This document shows, piece by piece, positions 22,566-31,139 of a stretch of DNA of 64,000 bases. The stretch spans positions 310,001 through 374,000 of the forward strand of contig NZ_FPCG01000001.1 of assembly GCF_900116905.1 (NCBI RefSeq). Reading direction: 5' to 3'. A model generated the notes under the pieces. The model worked only from the letters and a program-made list of their open reading frames with translations, had not been told where the DNA came from and searched no databases. The translations under genes were made by a program, and so were the position numbers. Every line of letters begins with the position of its first letter. The first letter of the stretch is position 1. This DNA is from Micrococcus terreus (GTDB lineage: Bacteria; Actinomycetota; Actinomycetes; Actinomycetales; Micrococcaceae).

Positions 22566-23969
22566 ATGTTCGATACATCGTCAGTAGACCGCATGGAGGA
22601 GCCCCGGAACCCGGTGCTCCGGCCTGCCGCGCTGACGGAGCTGATCGCCCAGTTGGCGCAGATGCCTGTGGCGGCGGATGAAGCGGAGGCCATCGATCGG
22701 ATCAGGCTGCTCGAAGAACTCAAGGGCGCCTGTGCCGCCGCGCAGGCCCGCGAGTCGGCTGCACTGTTCCAGATGCGATGCGCAGCCCAGGAGGCCGAGG
22801 GCCTTCCGGAGAACGAACGCGGCCGAGGGGTTGCCGCAGAGGTGGCTCTGGCGCGTCGGGACTCACCGGCTCGAGGATCCCAGCACCTGGGGCTGGGGCG
22901 GACACTGGTGACGGATATGCCCCACACACTGGCGGCCTTGGCGGACGGGCGGATCTCCGAGTGGGTGGCCACCAGTGTCTGCCGCGAGGTCATCTGTCTC
23001 TCAACCGAGGACCGGCGCCGGGTGGACGAGTCGATCAAGGACCGGCTCGGCGAAGTCAGTCTCGGGCGGCTCCGCTCTCGGGTGCGAGCGCTGGTCCAGG
23101 AGCTGGACCAGGCCGCCGTGGTGGCCCAGCGTGAACGGGAGAAGGCGCAGCGACACGTCTCGGTCCGCCCTGCGCCGGGTGACATGGCCTATCTGACGGC
23201 ACTGGTCCCGCTCCAGCAGGCGATCAGAGTCTACGCCACGCTGACACGGGATGCCGCCACTCTCGTGGGGGTTGGAGACCCGGAGGGGCGGTCCCGATCC
23301 CAAGTGATGGCCGACCTGCTGGTGGAACGGTCCACAGGTCAGATCGCCGCTCCCGCCGTCCCCGCGGAGGTGCAGCTGATCATGACAGACCGGACACTGC
23401 TGGGCGGCGAGGACATTCCTGCCTGGATCCCCGGGCACGGTCCGCTGCCGGCTTCGAGCGCTCGATCCTGGATCCGCGATGAGGCACTCGAGGTCTACCT
23501 GCGCCGGCTCTACACGGATCCGCAGAGCGGACAGCTGGTGGGCATGGAGTCCCGCCGCCGGGAGTTCCCGGAGTCGCTTCGCCGGATGGTCATCCTGCGC
23601 GATGACGTCTGCCGGACCCCGTACTGCGATGCGCAGATCAAGCACCTGGACCACGCCGTGTCGGTGCAGTCCGGGGGAGAGACCTCCTGGGCGAACGGCT
23701 CCGGACTGTGCGCCCGGTGCAACTACACCAAGGAGAACCCCGGGTGGAGCCACCAGGCCTCTCCGGACAGACTGGAGGTCACCACGCCCACCGAGCATCG
23801 GTACCGCACTGATACAGAGTCCCTGATCCAGAAGATGAATGCAGGTGCAGGTTCACCCGCACGATGCAGCGCCGCCGAACGGGCCGCAGGCAGACTGCCA
23901 CCGATCGAGTTCCCGCAGGGCTGGGTTCCACGGGTCAACGTGGAGTGGGTCAGGATGGTTCCCACATGA
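22566..23969 (+). CDS. DUF222 / HNH endonuclease domain protein
   Basis: 467 residues. An N-terminal DUF222 (13E12-repeat type) fills residues ~30-330. It is followed by an HNH nuclease (C-R-T-P-Y-C-D ... L-D-H-A-V-S-V-Q-S-G-G-E-T ... N-G-S-G-L-C-A-R-C-N-Y-T-K), with zinc-coordinating cysteines. These proteins occur in many copies in actinobacteria, often as mobile or orphan nucleases; function is mostly unknown. The ATG is 7 nt after TAGAGT, again leaderless. No sign of an intein or mobile border nearby. Confidence 0.85.
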   Translation: MFDTSSVDRMEEPRNPVLRPAALTELIAQLAQMPVAADEAEAIDRIRLLEELKGACAAAQARESAALFQMRCAAQEAEGLPENERGRGVAAEVALARRDSPARGSQHLGLGRTLVTDMPHTLAALADGRISEWVATSVCREVICLSTEDRRRVDESIKDRLGEVSLGRLRSRVRALVQELDQAAVVAQREREKAQRHVSVRPAPGDMAYLTALVPLQQAIRVYATLTRDAATLVGVGDPEGRSRSQVMADLLVERSTGQIAAPAVPAEVQLIMTDRTLLGGEDIPAWIPGHGPLPASSARSWIRDEALEVYLRRLYTDPQSGQLVGMESRRREFPESLRRMVILRDDVCRTPYCDAQIKHLDHAVSVQSGGETSWANGSGLCARCNYTKENPGWSHQASPDRLEVTTPTEHRYRTDTESLIQKMNAGAGSPARCSAAERAAGRLPPIEFPQGWVPRVNVEWVRMVPT

Positions 23970-23995
23970 CCGGGCCTGACCGCGACCGGGCGCGA

Positions 23996-25135
23996 CTACT
24001 CGGCTGCGTGGGAACCGTGCCGGTTCTGATCCGCTGGGGGATAGGGGCTGCTCTGGTCGGCGGTTCCCTGGCGGTCCGTGGCCACGACGGCACCCGGAGT
24101 CAGTCCACCCACACGTGCACGCAGATCACCGGAGTGGTGGCCTGCCGAGCCCTCGGCAGTGTCGTCGACCTCGTGATTGTCGCCAGCGTTGTCCCCGTGG
24201 TCCTTGCCGTGCTTCATGAACGGCAGGGAGTGCAGCACGAACATCACGATCAGACCCCACACCAGGCCCAGGATGGCCGAGCACAGGGTGTTCACCAGCC
24301 AGGCCAGCGCCGGACCCACCGCGGCGATGCCCGCGAAGGGGGCTTCGAGGGTGTGGACGAAGTCATACAGGACCGGCCAGCCCAGGTCCTTCAGACCCAC
24401 GAGGATGATGTGGCCGCCGACCCACAGCATGGCCACGGTGCCGATGAGGGTGATGAAGCCCAGGACCTTGGGCATCGCCTTGACCAGCATCTCGCCGAAC
24501 TTCTGAGTGCCGGCGGAGTCCTTGCGGGTCAGGTGCAGGCCGATGTCGTCCATCTTCACGATCAGGGCGACCGCCCCGTAGACCAGCACGGTGATGGCGA
24601 TGGCCACGACCACCAGGATCAGGGCGCGGACGATGAACTCCTGGTCGGCCACCTCGTTCATGGAGATCACCATGATCTCGCAGGAGAGGATGAAGTCGGT
24701 GGTGATGGCACCCTTGACGACCTTGTTCTCGGCCTCCGGCCCCTTCTCGATGGCGGGCTTGGACTTCTCCGGATGGTGACCGCGGATCTTGCCCCAGACC
24801 TTCTCGGCGCCCTCGTAGCAGAGGTAGGTGCCGCCGAGCATGAGGATGGGCGTGAGGCTCCACGGGGCCAGCCAGGACAGCAGCAGCAGGACGGGAAGGA
24901 TGACCAGCAGCTTGTTGATCAGCGAGCCCTTGGCGATCTTCCAGATCATCGGAAGCTCGCGGGAGGGATCCGCTCCGGTCACGTACTGAGGGGTGACGGC
25001 GGCGTCGTCGATCACCACGCCGGCAGCCTTGGCGCCGGCCTTGGCCGCACCGGCGGCCACATCATCCACGGAGGCTGCTGCGATGCGCGCCAGGGCGGCG
25101 ACGTCATCCAGCAGCGCGACCAGGCCGCCGCTCAC
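23996..25135 (-). CDS. DUF808 membrane protein (YedI-like)
   Basis: 379 residues. The family start S-G-G-L-V-A-L-L-D-D-V-A-A-L-A is followed by about seven membrane helices (110-320) and the pattern G-G-T-Y-L-C-Y-E-G-A-E-K-V. Unusually, the C-terminal ~60 residues form a polar, His/Asp-rich tail (H-G-K-D-H-G-D-N ... A-D-Q-N-R-H). Function of DUF808 is unknown. The start is GTG at 25135. A 33-codon frame ends on the same GTGA, so translation is probably coupled to it. Confidence 0.85.
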   Translation of the reverse strand: MSGGLVALLDDVAALARIAAASVDDVAAGAAKAGAKAAGVVIDDAAVTPQYVTGADPSRELPMIWKIAKGSLINKLLVILPVLLLLSWLAPWSLTPILMLGGTYLCYEGAEKVWGKIRGHHPEKSKPAIEKGPEAENKVVKGAITTDFILSCEIMVISMNEVADQEFIVRALILVVVAIAITVLVYGAVALIVKMDDIGLHLTRKDSAGTQKFGEMLVKAMPKVLGFITLIGTVAMLWVGGHIILVGLKDLGWPVLYDFVHTLEAPFAGIAAVGPALAWLVNTLCSAILGLVWGLIVMFVLHSLPFMKHGKDHGDNAGDNHEVDDTAEGSAGHHSGDLRARVGGLTPGAVVATDRQGTADQSSPYPPADQNRHGSHAAE

Positions 25136-25233
25136 CGCTGGGCTCCGGTCAGAGTGAGGGAGACGGTGGCAGTGGACGTGCGGAGGGCACAGGCAGACAG
25201 GCCTGTGGCGGTGACCGAGCGGGTGTTGGACAT
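25132..25233 (-). CDS. Leaderless 33-codon upstream ORF (leader peptide)
   Basis: ATG 25233 lies 6 nt after a TATGCT -10 box, as expected for leaderless translation. The frame reads M-S-N-T-R-S-V-T-A-T-G-L-S-A-C, rich in S/T/A, and ends with TGA overlapping the GTG of the DUF808 gene (GTGA). It has no hydrophobic segment. It may be a small protein or, more likely, a leader that carries ribosomes onto the downstream start. Confidence 0.5.
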   Translation of the reverse strand: MSNTRSVTATGLSACALRTSTATVSLTLTGAQR

Positions 25234-25317
25234 GCAGAAAGCATACGACGACGCCCGGTCACCTCCGGCGTTGCGCCAGGGACACCCCCGGTGACGATGA
25301 TCTCCCTGTCCTGCCCA

Positions 25318-25345
25318 GACTCTGCACAGGCAGAGTCGGTAGACT
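25318..25345 (+). promoter_or_regulatory. Efflux-gene promoter with operator dyad
   Basis: GACTCTGC-ACAG-GCAGAGTC (25318-25337) is a perfect 8-4-8 inverted repeat ending 2 bp before the -10 box TAGACT (25340-25345). It therefore covers the -35 region, where a TetR- or MarR-type repressor would block transcription. The gene starts about 140 nt downstream, leaving a long leader. Confidence 0.5.
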
Positions 25346-25491
25346 GGGTCGCCGGTGGCCCGCCGACCCCTGTTCACCTCTGGTCAGAGCGAGTGGCGCG
25401 ACATGTGCCCGTCACCGGGCACCGACTTCCATGGATGCGAAACCCACCGAGGACTTCCCATGGACAGAACCGACCAGGGAGGTCCTTTCCC
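25346..25491 (+). other. About 140-nt leader of the PACE-type gene
   Basis: If TAGACT is the -10, the transcript has a ~140-nt 5' leader. It contains a small hairpin GCCCGtcaCGGGC (about 25408-25421). A 62-codon frame begins at GTG 25355, 9 nt after the -10, and overlaps the next start in another frame. I do not recognise a known riboswitch. Confidence 0.3.
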
Positions 25492-26103
25492 ATGCCTCAG
25501 CACGCCTCGAACCCGGCTGCGCAGCCCACTGACCCCACCGTGACGTCGGTGACCCCCACCGCAGGTGCCGCCGACCTGCCCAGCCAGCCGGCCGTCGTCG
25601 GGAAGGATGGCGTCAGCCCCACTGCCGTCCCCCTGGGCCCAGGTGGGAAGCCCGCCCTGGTGGGACGCCGTGTCTTCCGCACCCCCACTCAGCGCCGGGT
25701 GGTCTACGCGGTGATCTTCGAGGCCCTGGCGATCGTGTTCACCACCCTGATCCTGGCCGCCCTGGGAAACTCCGCCGGGCCGAGCTTCCTCGTGGGGGTG
25801 GTGTCCTCTGCGGTGGCCCTGATCTGGAACATGGTCTTCAACACGCTGTTCGAGAAGTGGGAAGCCTGGTCCGGGCACATCGGGCGCCCCCTGTGGGTGC
25901 GCATCCTGCACATGACCCTCTTCGAGAGCGGACTGGTGCTGTTCCTGGTGCCGGCCGTGGCCCTGATCCTCCAGATCAGCCTGTGGGAGGCCTTCGTCTA
26001 CGAGCTGGCCCTGATCATCTTCTTCCTGATCTACACCGGCATCTACGCGTGGTGCTTCGATCGGGTGTTCGGCATGCCCGACTCGGCTCAGCCCCAGGCC
26101 TGA
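25492..26103 (+). CDS. PACE-family (BTP-domain) efflux transporter
   Basis: 203 residues. After a ~58-residue polar, disordered N-terminus come two tandem BTP units, each of two helices: R-R-V-V-Y-A-V-I-F-E-A-L-A ... W-N-M-V-F-N-T-L-F-E-K-W-E and L-H-M-T-L-F-E-S-G-L-V-L ... Y-T-G-I-Y-A-W-C-F-D-R-V-F-G. The paired glutamate, the N-x-x-F and the final F-D are family marks. PACE proteins such as AceI export biocides and polyamines. The ATG at 25492 has GGGAGG upstream. The long N-terminus is unusual for the family. Confidence 0.8.
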   Translation: MPQHASNPAAQPTDPTVTSVTPTAGAADLPSQPAVVGKDGVSPTAVPLGPGGKPALVGRRVFRTPTQRRVVYAVIFEALAIVFTTLILAALGNSAGPSFLVGVVSSAVALIWNMVFNTLFEKWEAWSGHIGRPLWVRILHMTLFESGLVLFLVPAVALILQISLWEAFVYELALIIFFLIYTGIYAWCFDRVFGMPDSAQPQA

Positions 26104-26121
26104 CCGGGTGGCAGACCCCGC

Positions 26122-27009
26122 TCAGCGCAGGTTGAGGAACTCCTGGATGGCGGGCAGCTCACGGTGGGCCTGCTCCATCCCGGCCTCGTAGGAGGCGGCG
26201 AGCTTGGCCACGTTGCGCTCTCCGTTGGCCACCGGCATCCGATCCGGGAAGTACAGGTACGCCCGGCCCTCCCGCTCCAGCTCGAACAGGCGCTCACGGG
26301 TCTCGTTGTAGGAGCGCCACCGGTTGATCAGCGCCTCGGCGATGGCCGGATGGGTACGGAAATAGCGTTGGTAGAACGCCGGGAAACGCTCGGGCCGCTT
26401 CACGTGACGACGCTCCCGGGTCATGATCACCAGGAAACGGTCGTATCCGGCGTCCTGTGCGGCGGAAAGCGGGATTCCGCCGTCCGGTCCCAGCGCGCCG
26501 TCCACGTAGGTGCGCCCGTCCAGCTTCACCGGCGGCATCAGCACCGGCATGGTGGAGGAGGCCCGGACCCGGATCATCAGGTCCTGCAGGCGCGGGGTGT
26601 CCTCCTTGCCCCACCAGACCATCCGGCCGTCGGCGGCATCGAAGGCCCCGAACCGGACGGTGGCCGGGTTGGCGCGGTAGGTCTCGAAGTCATAGGGCAG
26701 CGCCTGGCCTGGCAGGCCGGTCTTCTCGTAGATGTACTGGGCGTTGAAGATGCCCTGGCCTCGCAGGAATGACTTCCAGCCGCCGAACTGCGGGTCCGCG
26801 GCGAACTCCACGAACGAGGTGCGTGCACGGACGCCGTCGCGGGCCATGTAGTTGGCCGTGTTGGAGGACCCAGCGGAGATGCCGGCCACGAAGTCCGTGT
26901 GGATGCCCGCCTCCAACAGGGTGGCGACCATGGGGGCCGTGTAGGACGCGCGCATGCCGCCGCCCTCGAACAGCAGGGCGGTGTCGGTGATGTTGCAGCT
27001 CAGGTCCAC
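26122..27009 (-). CDS. Patatin-like phospholipase (YjjU/RssA type)
   Basis: 295 residues from the GTG at 27009. The patatin catalytic dyad is present: oxyanion loop E-G-G-G-M-R, nucleophile G-I-S-A-G (Ser45) and D-G-A (Asp170). The C-terminus has a basic, aromatic region (R-W-R-S-Y-N-E-T-R-E-R-L) as in YjjU. It probably cleaves phospholipid acyl chains in the cytoplasm. An in-frame ATG at 27042 exists, but TAGGCT (27022-27017) sits between the two and 7 nt before the GTG, which supports a leaderless GTG start. Divergent from tpx. Confidence 0.82.
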   Translation of the reverse strand: MDLSCNITDTALLFEGGGMRASYTAPMVATLLEAGIHTDFVAGISAGSSNTANYMARDGVRARTSFVEFAADPQFGGWKSFLRGQGIFNAQYIYEKTGLPGQALPYDFETYRANPATVRFGAFDAADGRMVWWGKEDTPRLQDLMIRVRASSTMPVLMPPVKLDGRTYVDGALGPDGGIPLSAAQDAGYDRFLVIMTRERRHVKRPERFPAFYQRYFRTHPAIAEALINRWRSYNETRERLFELEREGRAYLYFPDRMPVANGERNVAKLAASYEAGMEQAHRELPAIQEFLNLR

Positions 27010-27080
27010 GATGGTCAGCCTAGACGGCTCCGGGGGCGACATGCTGGTACCTCGTCCGCGCGGACCCGTAGGCTGAGGCC

Positions 27081-27581
27081 ATGGCTACCACCGCATTCAA
27101 GTCCGAGACCGTGAACACCGTCGGAGAGCTGCCCGCTGAGGGCTCCTCCGCTCCCGCCTTCGAGCTGGTCGGCACCGACCTGGCTCCCGTGACCAGCAAG
27201 GACCTGGCCGGCCGCACCGTCATCCTGAACATCTTCCCGTCCCTGGACACCGGTGTGTGCGCCGCATCCGTGCGCAAGTTCAACGAGCTCGCCGCCGGCT
27301 TGGAGAACACCTCCGTGGTGTGCGCCTCCGCCGACCTGCCCTTCGCCCAGGCCCGCTTCTGCGGTGCCGAGGGGATCGAGAATGTCACCGCCGCCTCTGC
27401 CTTCCGTTCCAGCTTCGGCCAGGACTACGGCGTCACTATGACCGATGGCCCGCTCGAGGGTCTGCTGGCCCGCTCGGTCGTGGTCGTGGATGCTGAGGGC
27501 AAGGTCGTCTACACCCAGCTGGTCCCCGAGATCACCGACGAGCCCGACTACGACGCCGCTCTGGAGGCAGCCCAGCGCTGA
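27081..27581 (+). CDS. tpx: Thiol peroxidase Tpx
   Basis: 166 residues, an atypical 2-Cys peroxiredoxin. The peroxidatic motif is F-P-S-L-D-T-G-V-C (C60) and the resolving cysteine is C94 in A-R-F-C-G-A-E-G, the Tpx spacing. It reduces hydroperoxides using thioredoxin. Near full family length. The ATG lies 6 nt after TAGGCT, leaderless. A hairpin that could end this transcript lies inside the next gene. Confidence 0.95.
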   Translation: MATTAFKSETVNTVGELPAEGSSAPAFELVGTDLAPVTSKDLAGRTVILNIFPSLDTGVCAASVRKFNELAAGLENTSVVCASADLPFAQARFCGAEGIENVTAASAFRSSFGQDYGVTMTDGPLEGLLARSVVVVDAEGKVVYTQLVPEITDEPDYDAALEAAQR

Positions 27582-27610
27582 CCGTCGGTCTGATCGCTGT
27601 GTGAGCATCC

Positions 27611-28969
27611 ATGCATCCGTCCCACGGCGACGAGAACCCCGGCCGCCCAGCGGCCGGGGTTCCGCCGTATCCACAGCGGCCTCCCAGGACGGGCAGTGCA
27701 GAACCCTGGTCTCCGCCTCATCAGGCCGCGTCGGACTGGACCGGTGCGTGGCCGTCGTCGGGCTCGGGTCCAGGGCCTGACGCCCCGCTCCAGCAGGCCT
27801 GGGGTCCGTCCCCACCGCCGCCGAGGAGACGACGAGGACTGGCCTATCGGCTGATCGTGGTGGCTGGGTTCCTGGCCGGGGCGATCCTCGCCGGCGGGGT
27901 GGGCACCTTCGCCGTCCAGGAGATCCAGGAGGCGATCGAGGCCTCCCAGCCGCGGGCTGCCGCGCCGGTGCTCGACGGCGACCAGATCGCCCAGCAGCTT
28001 CACCTGGCCCACGACGGCATCCGCGTGGACTGGGAGGCCGATCCGCCGATCGCTGACGGAGGCCTGGACGAGGGACACCGGGTCACGCGGGCGCCCGGAG
28101 TGCTCATGGTGGACACGCTGACCCTGCGCGGCATGGGCGTGGGGACCGGGATGGTGCTCAGCCAGGACGGTCTGGCGGTGACCAACTACCACGTGGTCGA
28201 GGACTCCTCAGAGGTCACCGTCACGGTGGCGGACACGGGCCGGCGGTACACGGCCGTGGTGCTGGGCCGCGACTCCCGCCATGATGTGGCCGTGCTGCAG
28301 CTGGAGGAGGCCGGCGGGCTGACCACGGTCAGCATCGATGAGCAGATGCCCCGCCGTGGGGACCTGACGGCAGCCGTCGGCAACGGCGGTGGACAGGGAT
28401 ACCTGACGGCGGTGACCGGCGAGGTGACCGGACTGGACCGGTCCATCATGGCCGGTTCGGAGATCCCGGACGACTACTCCCGGCTGACCGGACTGATCGA
28501 GACGGAGGCGGATGTGGTCCCCGGATACTCCGGAGGACCCCTGGTGAACGACGACGGCCAGGTGGTGGGGGTGACCACGGCCGCTTCGCGTGGGGAGACC
28601 GCGCGCGAGGTGGACGGCTACGCCATTCCGATCACCGTGGCGCTCGGGGTGGTGGACCAGGTGCTCTCCGGGGAGGAGACCGAGACCGTGAGCATCGGGG
28701 TGGATGGCGCCCTGGGGATCATGGTCTCCACCGTGGACGGCGCCGCCCGGATCGAAGAGGTCACCGAGGGCTCAGCGGCCGAGAAGCTGGGCCTGCGCGC
28801 TGGGGACACCGTGCTGCGCGTGGACGGTGAAGAGGTGGTCAGCTCCAAGGAGCTGGCCGACCTGGTCAATGACCGCAACGCCGGGGACACCGTCACCGTG
28901 GAGTGGCGGACCTCAGACGGGGAGCCTCGTCAGGGCCAGGCCGTGCTGCAGGAGGCCGTGGTCAACTGA
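27611..28969 (+). CDS. HtrA/DegP-like S1C serine protease with PDZ domain
   Basis: 452 residues. A proline-rich cytoplasmic tail (1-75) precedes one membrane helix (79-103). A trypsin-like domain has H194 (T-N-Y-H-V-V), D225 (R-H-D-V-A-V-L) and S307 (P-G-Y-S-G-G-P, where most HtrA have G-N-S-G-G-P). A PDZ domain closes it (G-L-R-A-G-D-T-V-L-R-V-D-G). It acts outside the membrane in envelope protein quality control. No clear own promoter; it is 29 bp after tpx. The perfect hairpin at 27634-27662 falls within codons 8-18. It overlaps the convergent MFS gene by 8 nt. Confidence 0.9.
   Translation: MHPSHGDENPGRPAAGVPPYPQRPPRTGSAEPWSPPHQAASDWTGAWPSSGSGPGPDAPLQQAWGPSPPPPRRRRGLAYRLIVVAGFLAGAILAGGVGTFAVQEIQEAIEASQPRAAAPVLDGDQIAQQLHLAHDGIRVDWEADPPIADGGLDEGHRVTRAPGVLMVDTLTLRGMGVGTGMVLSQDGLAVTNYHVVEDSSEVTVTVADTGRRYTAVVLGRDSRHDVAVLQLEEAGGLTTVSIDEQMPRRGDLTAAVGNGGGQGYLTAVTGEVTGLDRSIMAGSEIPDDYSRLTGLIETEADVVPGYSGGPLVNDDGQVVGVTTAASRGETAREVDGYAIPITVALGVVDQVLSGEETETVSIGVDGALGIMVSTVDGAARIEEVTEGSAAEKLGLRAGDTVLRVDGEEVVSSKELADLVNDRNAGDTVTVEWRTSDGEPRQGQAVLQEAVVN
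27634..27662 (+). terminator. Perfect hairpin inside the start of the protease gene
   Basis: GAACCCCGGCCGC pairs with GCGGCCGGGGTTC (13 bp) around CCA. It looks like the tpx terminator but lies 23 nt inside the protease reading frame, so it may attenuate tpx-protease readthrough or control translation. Confidence 0.5.
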
Positions 28970-30212
28970 CGGTCAGCTCGTCGTCCACCACCACTCGACC
29001 GGCCACGCGCAGCCCGGCGGCAGTCATCACCACGCCGGAGCAGGCCATCATGATCAGCACAGCGGTCCAGGTCCCGGTGGCCGCGTGGATCAGACCCACC
29101 ACGAACGGGCCGATCGCCGCCAGGATGTAACCCACCGGCTGGACGAACCCGGAGAGCCGAGCAGTGACGTGCGGGTCCCGACTGCGGGCCGGGATCAGAG
29201 CGATCGCGGTGGGGAAGGCGAAGCTGCCCAGCCCCAGGATGATCGCCCAGAGCAGCGCCAGGGAGACCGGCGCCAGCAGCAGTCCCACGTAGCCGATCAG
29301 TGTCAGGGTTCCGAAGCCCACCATCCACGGGGCCAGGGTGCGGGAGCGGTCGATCACCGTGGGCATGATCAGCCCACCGATGACCCCCAGCCCGGCGATC
29401 ACGGCCAACAGCGTCCCTGCATGACCTGCAGAGAGGCCGGCGTCGCGGTAGATCTGCGGGATCCAGCCGAACTGGACGTAGGCGTTCATGGACTGCACGC
29501 CGAACAGCACCGTCAGCGCCACCGCGGCAGGTGAGTGAGTCAGGAGAGTGGCGGGTCCGTCGCCCGGAGGGGTCGGTGGGAAGTCATGGCCGGTGCGGCG
29601 GGCCACCACCAGCCACAGTCCCAACGGAATCACCGCGACCAGTCCCCACAGGGCCAAGGACCAGCGCCACCCGTCCGTCTGTCCCAGGGCATCGGCGACA
29701 CCGGAGGCCAGCGGGGCAGACAGCAGGGCGCCCGCAGATCCGCCCACGGTGAGGAACGCGCTGTAGAGCGTCATCAGCAGCACGGTGCGGGGGCCGCCAT
29801 GACGCTTGATCCAGGCCGGGGCCAGGACGTTGCCGATCCCCATGCCCGCCAGTGCCACCGCCGTCAGGCCCAGGAACAGCCAGGGGTTCGGCATCCACAC
29901 CCGGGTGAGCAGACCCAGCACCGTCAGCCCCATGCCGAGGGCGATCGCCACCGACAGGCCGGCGCGCTGGCCCAGCCTGACCGAGACGAACCCGACCACG
30001 CCGAAGCACAGTCCGGGCAGCGCGGTCAGCATGCCGGCGCCGCTGCCATCCAGTCCCAGGGCAGCGGAGACCTCCTGCAGGACCGGACCCAGGGACGTGG
30101 CCCCGGGGCGGAGATTGACGGAGATCAGCAGGACCGCTGCCATGGCCAGCCCCAGCGGGACGGCAAGACCAGGACGGCGCGAGGGAGACGGGGACGGGGT
30201 CGAAGCGAGCAC
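28962..30212 (-). CDS. MFS transporter, CynX/NimT family
   Basis: 416 residues with 12 predicted membrane helices. The N-terminal S-V-N-L-R-P-G-A-T-S-L-G-P-V-L pattern is typical of CynX/NimT proteins, which carry cyanate, nitroimidazole or other small compounds in annotation only. The GTG start at 30212 is preceded by TAGAAC, a weak -10 match. Its 3' end overlaps the protease gene by 8 nt. Substrate and direction unknown. Confidence 0.82.
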   Translation of the reverse strand: MLASTPSPSPSRRPGLAVPLGLAMAAVLLISVNLRPGATSLGPVLQEVSAALGLDGSGAGMLTALPGLCFGVVGFVSVRLGQRAGLSVAIALGMGLTVLGLLTRVWMPNPWLFLGLTAVALAGMGIGNVLAPAWIKRHGGPRTVLLMTLYSAFLTVGGSAGALLSAPLASGVADALGQTDGWRWSLALWGLVAVIPLGLWLVVARRTGHDFPPTPPGDGPATLLTHSPAAVALTVLFGVQSMNAYVQFGWIPQIYRDAGLSAGHAGTLLAVIAGLGVIGGLIMPTVIDRSRTLAPWMVGFGTLTLIGYVGLLLAPVSLALLWAIILGLGSFAFPTAIALIPARSRDPHVTARLSGFVQPVGYILAAIGPFVVGLIHAATGTWTAVLIMMACSGVVMTAAGLRVAGRVVVDDELTVS

Positions 30213-30256
30213 CCCACAGTTCTACACGGAGGCGACGCCCTGCAGGGACACCCGGA

Positions 30257-31063
30257 TCAGACGGAGGCGAACAGCAGCAGGGAGACCGCCATGACCGCCA
30301 TGCCCGCCACCAGCCCATAGATCGCCAGATGGTGCTTGCCGTACTCGTGGGCGGTGGGCAGCAGCTCATCCAGCGAGATGAACACCATGATCCCGGCGAC
30401 CATCCCGAACGTCACCCCCAGGGTCATGCCGTTCAGGAAGGGCATCAGCAGCAGGAAGCCGACCAGGGCGCCGATCGGCTCGGCCAGTCCGGAGAGGAAG
30501 GACCAGCGCACGGCCTTGCGGCGTGATCCGGTGGCCTGCCGGATGGGCACCGCCACGGCCACGCCCTCGGGGATGTTGTGGATGGCGATGGCCAGGGCCA
30601 CCGGGATGGCCACCGAGGGGTCCTTCAGGCCGGCGATGAACGTGGCGAAGCCCTCCGGGAAGTTGTGGATGGCGATCGCCGCGGCGGTCATGGTCCCGGC
30701 GCGCATCAGCCGGCGCCGGTCCAGTGAGGCCTCGGGGTCCAGCACGGAATGGGGCTCGTGCGGGTTGATGGCGCTGGGCACCAGCCGGTCGATCACCCCG
30801 ATCACCAGCATTCCGCCGAAGAACGCCGCCACGGCCCACCAGCCCGCCGGTCCGGCCCCGACCTCCTCGCCGATCGACTCGACGGCCTTGGGCAGGATCT
30901 CCACCAGGGAGACGTAGAGCATCACGCCCGCGGAGAAGCCCAGTGAGACGGAGAGGAAGGTGGCGCTGGTGCGCCGGGAGACCACGGAGGCCAGTCCGCC
31001 GATCCCGGTGGCCAGTCCGGCGAAGACGGTCAGGCCGAAGGCGAACCAGAAGTTCTCCATCAT
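30257..31063 (-). CDS. ZIP-family metal transporter (ZupT-like)
   Basis: 268 residues, eight membrane helices. The two metal-binding helices carry H-N-F-P-E-G and H-N-I-P-E-G with an E in L-A-E-P, the ZupT-type metal path. A polar loop with H-E-P-H-S lies between helices 3 and 4. It should import zinc or other divalent cations. Two ATG codons begin the frame; the first is used. It is divergent from the serine hydrolase gene across 76 bp. Confidence 0.9.
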   Translation of the reverse strand: MMENFWFAFGLTVFAGLATGIGGLASVVSRRTSATFLSVSLGFSAGVMLYVSLVEILPKAVESIGEEVGAGPAGWWAVAAFFGGMLVIGVIDRLVPSAINPHEPHSVLDPEASLDRRRLMRAGTMTAAAIAIHNFPEGFATFIAGLKDPSVAIPVALAIAIHNIPEGVAVAVPIRQATGSRRKAVRWSFLSGLAEPIGALVGFLLLMPFLNGMTLGVTFGMVAGIMVFISLDELLPTAHEYGKHHLAIYGLVAGMAVMAVSLLLFASV

Positions 31064-31139
31064 CGCTCTGCGCCCCTGCCTGCCGGTGCCTGTGTGCGCA
31101 GCACCTGCGCGGATCCGCGCACCAGTCTAGGGTCGAGCC

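Noticed and set aside
25355-25543. 62-codon frame in the leader of the PACE-type gene as a protein
   Set aside because: GTG is 9 nt after the -10, but composition looks like noncoding leader and it overlaps the real start in another frame.
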